From Lachnoclostridium sp. UBA6558 (lineage in GTDB: Bacteria; Bacillota; Clostridia; Lachnospirales; Lachnospiraceae), in assembly GCA_002434335.1 (NCBI GenBank), contig DJJW01000043.1, positions 37,255 through 53,367 on the forward strand: DNA of 16,113 nucleotides, given 5' to 3'. Under the pieces are notes generated by a model, which did no database searches, was not told the origin of the DNA, and was given only the letters and a program-made list of their open reading frames with translations. Each line of letters opens with the position of its first letter. Position 1 is the first letter of the stretch. Both the position numbers and the translations under genes were made by a program. Of this stretch, positions 13,325 through 16,113 are shown piece after piece.

Positions 13325-14248
13325 TTAATGGCTCTCTTCTCTCTCACACTGCTTACGCCAGCGCATTAACCAATCAAGCTGTCTGTCAAGAAAGTCTTCA
13401 TCAACACAATCTTTACCATAAATTTCAATAATAGTAGCCTGCAGTTGATAATGATATATCGCCAGCAGATCATTAAAGGAATTTAATTCCTCCGAACCAA
13501 GAATAGAATACCTGCTGTAACCCTTTAGAAATGACTGAAATGCTTTCTTAGATCGAAGAAACCCCTCCTCTTCGTAACTAAAATAGTTTGTCCTGTTGCA
13601 GAATAGCACACAATCATATAGGGGAAAGGCGTAGGAAGCGGTATCAAAGTCTAATATATAATCATTACCATTAGCTGTCTTTAATAGATTACCCGGATGC
13701 AGATCTCCATGACAGAAGCCTCGTGGGAGGTTATCCACCCTGCTCCAGAGATAATCTCCATATTCACGGAATTTGGTTAGCTTATCTTCATTATAACTCA
13801 TTTGTTTTAGTAAATGTATGTAACGGTCAATAAAATATTCTTTGTTATGCTCGGGAAGCCTTCCCTTGTAAGCTCCCATTAGATGATGAAGTTTACCGAT
13901 CAACTCGCCTGTTAATTCTAAATTATCATCTGCCCCGGGTTCTTCACCTTCAAGATGTTCAAATAATACAAGAAGGTTCTTTTTATCCTGCCCTTCGACA
14001 TATGCTTGACCACTATTTGTTTTAATTACAGAAGGGGAAGGAAACTTATTCTCTTCCAGATATAATAAAATATCAATAGATTGTTTGGCAGAATCACCAA
14101 AAGCCAAAGGAATATCTTTTAAGAAATATCTTTCTTTGTCACTCCAGGCACAATATGTTCTGGAACCACCTTCCCTTAGCAGTTCCACACTTGTAAAGTT
14201 CAACGGATAGAAATGATTTAGCTGTACTATGATATCTGATGTAGTCAT
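13325..14248 (-). CDS. APH-fold phosphotransferase
   Basis: Kinase-like enzyme of the aminoglycoside phosphotransferase/choline kinase superfamily (307 aa). The N-lobe shows REGGSRTYCAW as the nucleotide loop and YFLKDI with the ATP-binding Lys. The catalytic loop is FCHGDLHPGNLL (around residues 178-189) and the metal-binding motif is ILDFDTASYAF (around 198-208). The substrate cannot be told. Such proteins include CotS-like spore-coat kinases, small-molecule kinases and antibiotic-modifying enzymes, and this sequence has no feature that decides between them. The start at 14248 has GGGAG eight bases upstream. An in-frame ATG at 14263 lacks a site. It has its own promoter (14284-14312). Confidence 0.85.
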   Translation of the reverse strand: MTTSDIIVQLNHFYPLNFTSVELLREGGSRTYCAWSDKERYFLKDIPLAFGDSAKQSIDILLYLEENKFPSPSVIKTNSGQAYVEGQDKKNLLVLFEHLEGEEPGADDNLELTGELIGKLHHLMGAYKGRLPEHNKEYFIDRYIHLLKQMSYNEDKLTKFREYGDYLWSRVDNLPRGFCHGDLHPGNLLKTANGNDYILDFDTASYAFPLYDCVLFCNRTNYFSYEEEGFLRSKKAFQSFLKGYSRYSILGSEELNSFNDLLAIYHYQLQATIIEIYGKDCVDEDFLDRQLDWLMRWRKQCEREESH

Positions 14249-14283
14249 AAAGGAATCTCCCATTCTGTAGTAATGCTATTATT

Positions 14284-14312
14284 TTATTAGAATTTAACTT
14301 TCAGCTATTCAA
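14284..14312 (-). promoter_or_regulatory. Possible promoter of the phosphotransferase gene
   Basis: TTGAAT (14307-14312), 17-base spacer and TAATAA (14284-14289) on the minus strand, 36 bases before the start codon. The -10 box is imperfect. Confidence 0.45.
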
Positions 14313-14350
14313 AAAGCTAAATATTTCAATTTGCAGTTAACGGTTATATA

Positions 14351-14382
14351 TTACCGGATAAGCCGCTTCACTTATCCGGTAA
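14351..14382 (-). terminator. Terminator-like hairpin after ileS
   Basis: TTACCGGATAAG (14351-14362) and CTTATCCGGTAA (14371-14382) form a perfect 12-base stem with an eight-base loop, 16 bases after the ileS stop. The following minus-strand bases are AT-rich but not a clean T run, so termination is likely but not certain. Confidence 0.65.
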
Positions 14383-14398
14383 CATTCATGCAATGAAA

Positions 14399-16113
14399 TC
14401 AGTTATTTATTCGTTTAAGATTGATTGTAAAATGATGATTATCCAGTGAGATATCCTCACTGTATTCAGGTATGAAATCCGTAGTCAGGGAAGCAAGCAG
14501 CTCATTTTCAAACATTGCTTTTTCTCTGCTTATAAGGCTTTGTAGAGCTTTACTGCAATCCACTTTCAGATATATTTTATCACTGACCTTATAACCTGCC
14601 CTTTTCCTTGCAACCTGGCATTGTCTTAGAAGCATTCGAAGAAGTCCTTCCTGTTTAAGGCTCTCCGTAATATTTATATCAAGAGCAATCCCAAGATTGT
14701 TTTGAACAGCTGACCCCAGTGAAGCTTTGTCTTCATACTCGATTGAAAAGATACCGGCTTCAAGAGGCTTGCGAATACCTGGAAGACTTACAGCTTCTCC
14801 CTTTAACAGCCTTTGAGCGATTTCATCTGTCTGCGTATTAGAAAGTTCTTTTAGTATGTTATTTACAGTATTTAATTCACCCTTTAGTATCTGACCGGCT
14901 TCTCTAAAGTTTAGTTTTATGACAGGCTGCCTGAAATCAGTAAGGACTTCCGTATATTCAATCCGATTCACATTCATCTCAGTTTTTAAGATAGTTTCAA
15001 AATAGGAATCGGGACGGTCAGATAATTTCTCGAACCAAAGATAAGCACACTCCAGTTTCTGCTTTACTTTCAGCTTCTTTTCATTTCTGATCTTTAGTGA
15101 TAAACTTAAAAGGTCCCGTGTATTTTGCACCATAGAAAGTAACGGAATTCCTTCTGTTATCCACTGTTCCTGTGCTTTTGGCCATACACTTAAATGTACG
15201 GACTCTTCAGCATTGGAATATCTTCTGATAACACACTGCCAGATATATTCTGTAAGAAAAGGGAGGATGGGTGCAGCAATTTGTGTGAGTGTCTTCAGAC
15301 AATAGAAAAGTACGGTATAAGCAGCCTTTTTATCGTCCGTAGCCCCTTCTTTCCAATATCTTTTCCGGTTTATACGAATATAGAAATTGGAGATATCATC
15401 TACAGCTTTCTCAAATAATTGCAAAACATCCTTGGTGTTATATTCATTGTAACCTCTCTCTGTCTCCCGGATAACGGTTGCTATGGTTGACAACAGCCAT
15501 TTATCGGATAAGTCCAGTGGAAGTTTTTGTAAATTCTTTAAATCTATAAAGGGATGATCGATTTCAGCATAGGTGGTAAAAAATACTGCAATATTAAAAA
15601 AGTTTAACAGTTTACGTTTACACTCTTCTCCAAGATTGTAACCGAAACGAACATCGTTAGCAATTGGCGTCTGGGCAAAAAGATAGCGGGAAGCATCTGC
15701 GCCGATTGCATCTGCTGCCTCATCAAATCGTATCATGAACCCGGTTTTTGAGAATTTACTGCCGTCTTCTGCCGTCACCATACCATATGTGCTTACCTGC
15801 TCATATGGCGGTTCACCTGTAAGAACAGTGCTCATAAACAGCATGGAATAAAACCATAAACGAATCTGCTCTTTCATCTCAATCACACATTCGGCAGGAA
15901 AATAGGATTTCCAATAGTCTCTGTCTTCAAAATATTTCATAGTGGAAAAGGGCACAATTCCGGCATCCAGCCATACATCTCCAACCTGTTTTATTCGAGA
16001 TACTACCTTATTACAATGAGGGCAGCTTATTGTGATAGCATCAATCCAGGGTCTGTGCAGATGAGGCAATTCATCCACCAATGCTTTCTGAACAGCTTTC
16101 TCCTTCAGTTCCT
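14399..16113 (-). CDS. ileS: Isoleucyl-tRNA synthetase, C-terminal part
   Basis: Class I synthetase that charges tRNA-Ile. The frame stays open to the window edge, so the N-terminal part (HIGH motif, most of the editing domain) is outside. About 571 residues are visible. They begin with LHRPWIDAITISCPHC and GDVWLDAGIVPFST, the return to the catalytic domain after editing. The KMSKS loop follows in the variant form GSKFSKTG (near 15740-15757), with ADASRYLF after it. An all-helical anticodon-binding domain (KRYWKEGATDDKKAAYTVLF, PILPFLTEYIWQ) comes next, then a C-terminal domain. The layout is that of the type-2-like IleS found in some bacteria rather than the zinc-ended bacterial form; no C-terminal Cys cluster is present. 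Confidence 0.88.
   Translation of the reverse strand, partial: ELKEKAVQKALVDELPHLHRPWIDAITISCPHCNKVVSRIKQVGDVWLDAGIVPFSTMKYFEDRDYWKSYFPAECVIEMKEQIRLWFYSMLFMSTVLTGEPPYEQVSTYGMVTAEDGSKFSKTGFMIRFDEAADAIGADASRYLFAQTPIANDVRFGYNLGEECKRKLLNFFNIAVFFTTYAEIDHPFIDLKNLQKLPLDLSDKWLLSTIATVIRETERGYNEYNTKDVLQLFEKAVDDISNFYIRINRKRYWKEGATDDKKAAYTVLFYCLKTLTQIAAPILPFLTEYIWQCVIRRYSNAEESVHLSVWPKAQEQWITEGIPLLSMVQNTRDLLSLSLKIRNEKKLKVKQKLECAYLWFEKLSDRPDSYFETILKTEMNVNRIEYTEVLTDFRQPVIKLNFREAGQILKGELNTVNNILKELSNTQTDEIAQRLLKGEAVSLPGIRKPLEAGIFSIEYEDKASLGSAVQNNLGIALDINITESLKQEGLLRMLLRQCQVARKRAGYKVSDKIYLKVDCSKALQSLISREKAMFENELLASLTTDFIPEYSEDISLDNHHFTINLKRINN

Overview
The window looks like a chromosomal segment of a low-GC Gram-positive anaerobe, most likely a member of the Clostridia close to Lachnospiraceae. 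The signs are AT-rich DNA, strong AGGAGG ribosome-binding sites, TTGACA/TATAAT promoters with 17-base spacers, poly-T intrinsic terminators, and clostridial-type proteins (LacI, WYL, CDF, GGDEF, sulfate ABC transporter). No tRNA, rRNA, CRISPR array or intact insertion sequence was seen. Most genes are on the minus strand.

Layout. 1-2085: sulfate uptake operon sbp-cysT-cysW, read leftwards, with its promoter and a two-way terminator behind it. 2206-4410: a possible transposase remnant, a WYL-domain regulator, a divergent PNPOx-like flavin protein gene broken by one frameshift, and a small cysteine-rich protein. 4441-5830: terminators and an orphan LacI-family regulator with a consensus promoter. 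5900-6080: an apparent non-coding transcription unit (promoter with a palindromic spacer, two hairpins, terminator). 6110-7440: an AT-rich two-gene unit with a secreted metzincin-like protease and a membrane-anchored companion. 7527-8562: a CDF metal exporter behind a leader that matches the NiCo (czcD) riboswitch architecture. 8662-10620: argS with a long leader encoding an arginine-rich 18-residue peptide followed by mutually exclusive hairpins and a terminator. 10634-11423: a truncated TetR regulator joined to a headless flavodoxin-like gene, apparently by a deletion. 11512-12746: a membrane diguanylate cyclase on the plus strand. 12888-16113: a pyrophosphatase-like protein, an APH-fold phosphotransferase and the C-terminal half of an isoleucyl-tRNA synthetase.

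The most noteworthy biology is regulatory. The argS leader carries the parts of a ribosome-mediated attenuator: an Arg-Arg-Arg-Tyr-Arg leader peptide, and the same heptamer TGCGGTT present both in a candidate antiterminator and in the terminator, competing for one AACCGTA partner. A T-box would be the expected control for a Firmicutes tRNA-synthetase gene, and no T-box sequence was found. The next gene downstream, the CDF exporter, has a metal-sensing leader in which the aptamer's last helix is physically part of the terminator. Two loci show recent decay: the frameshifted flavin protein and the TetR/flavodoxin deletion junction.

All identifications come from reading motifs by eye. No database search or folding programme was run.
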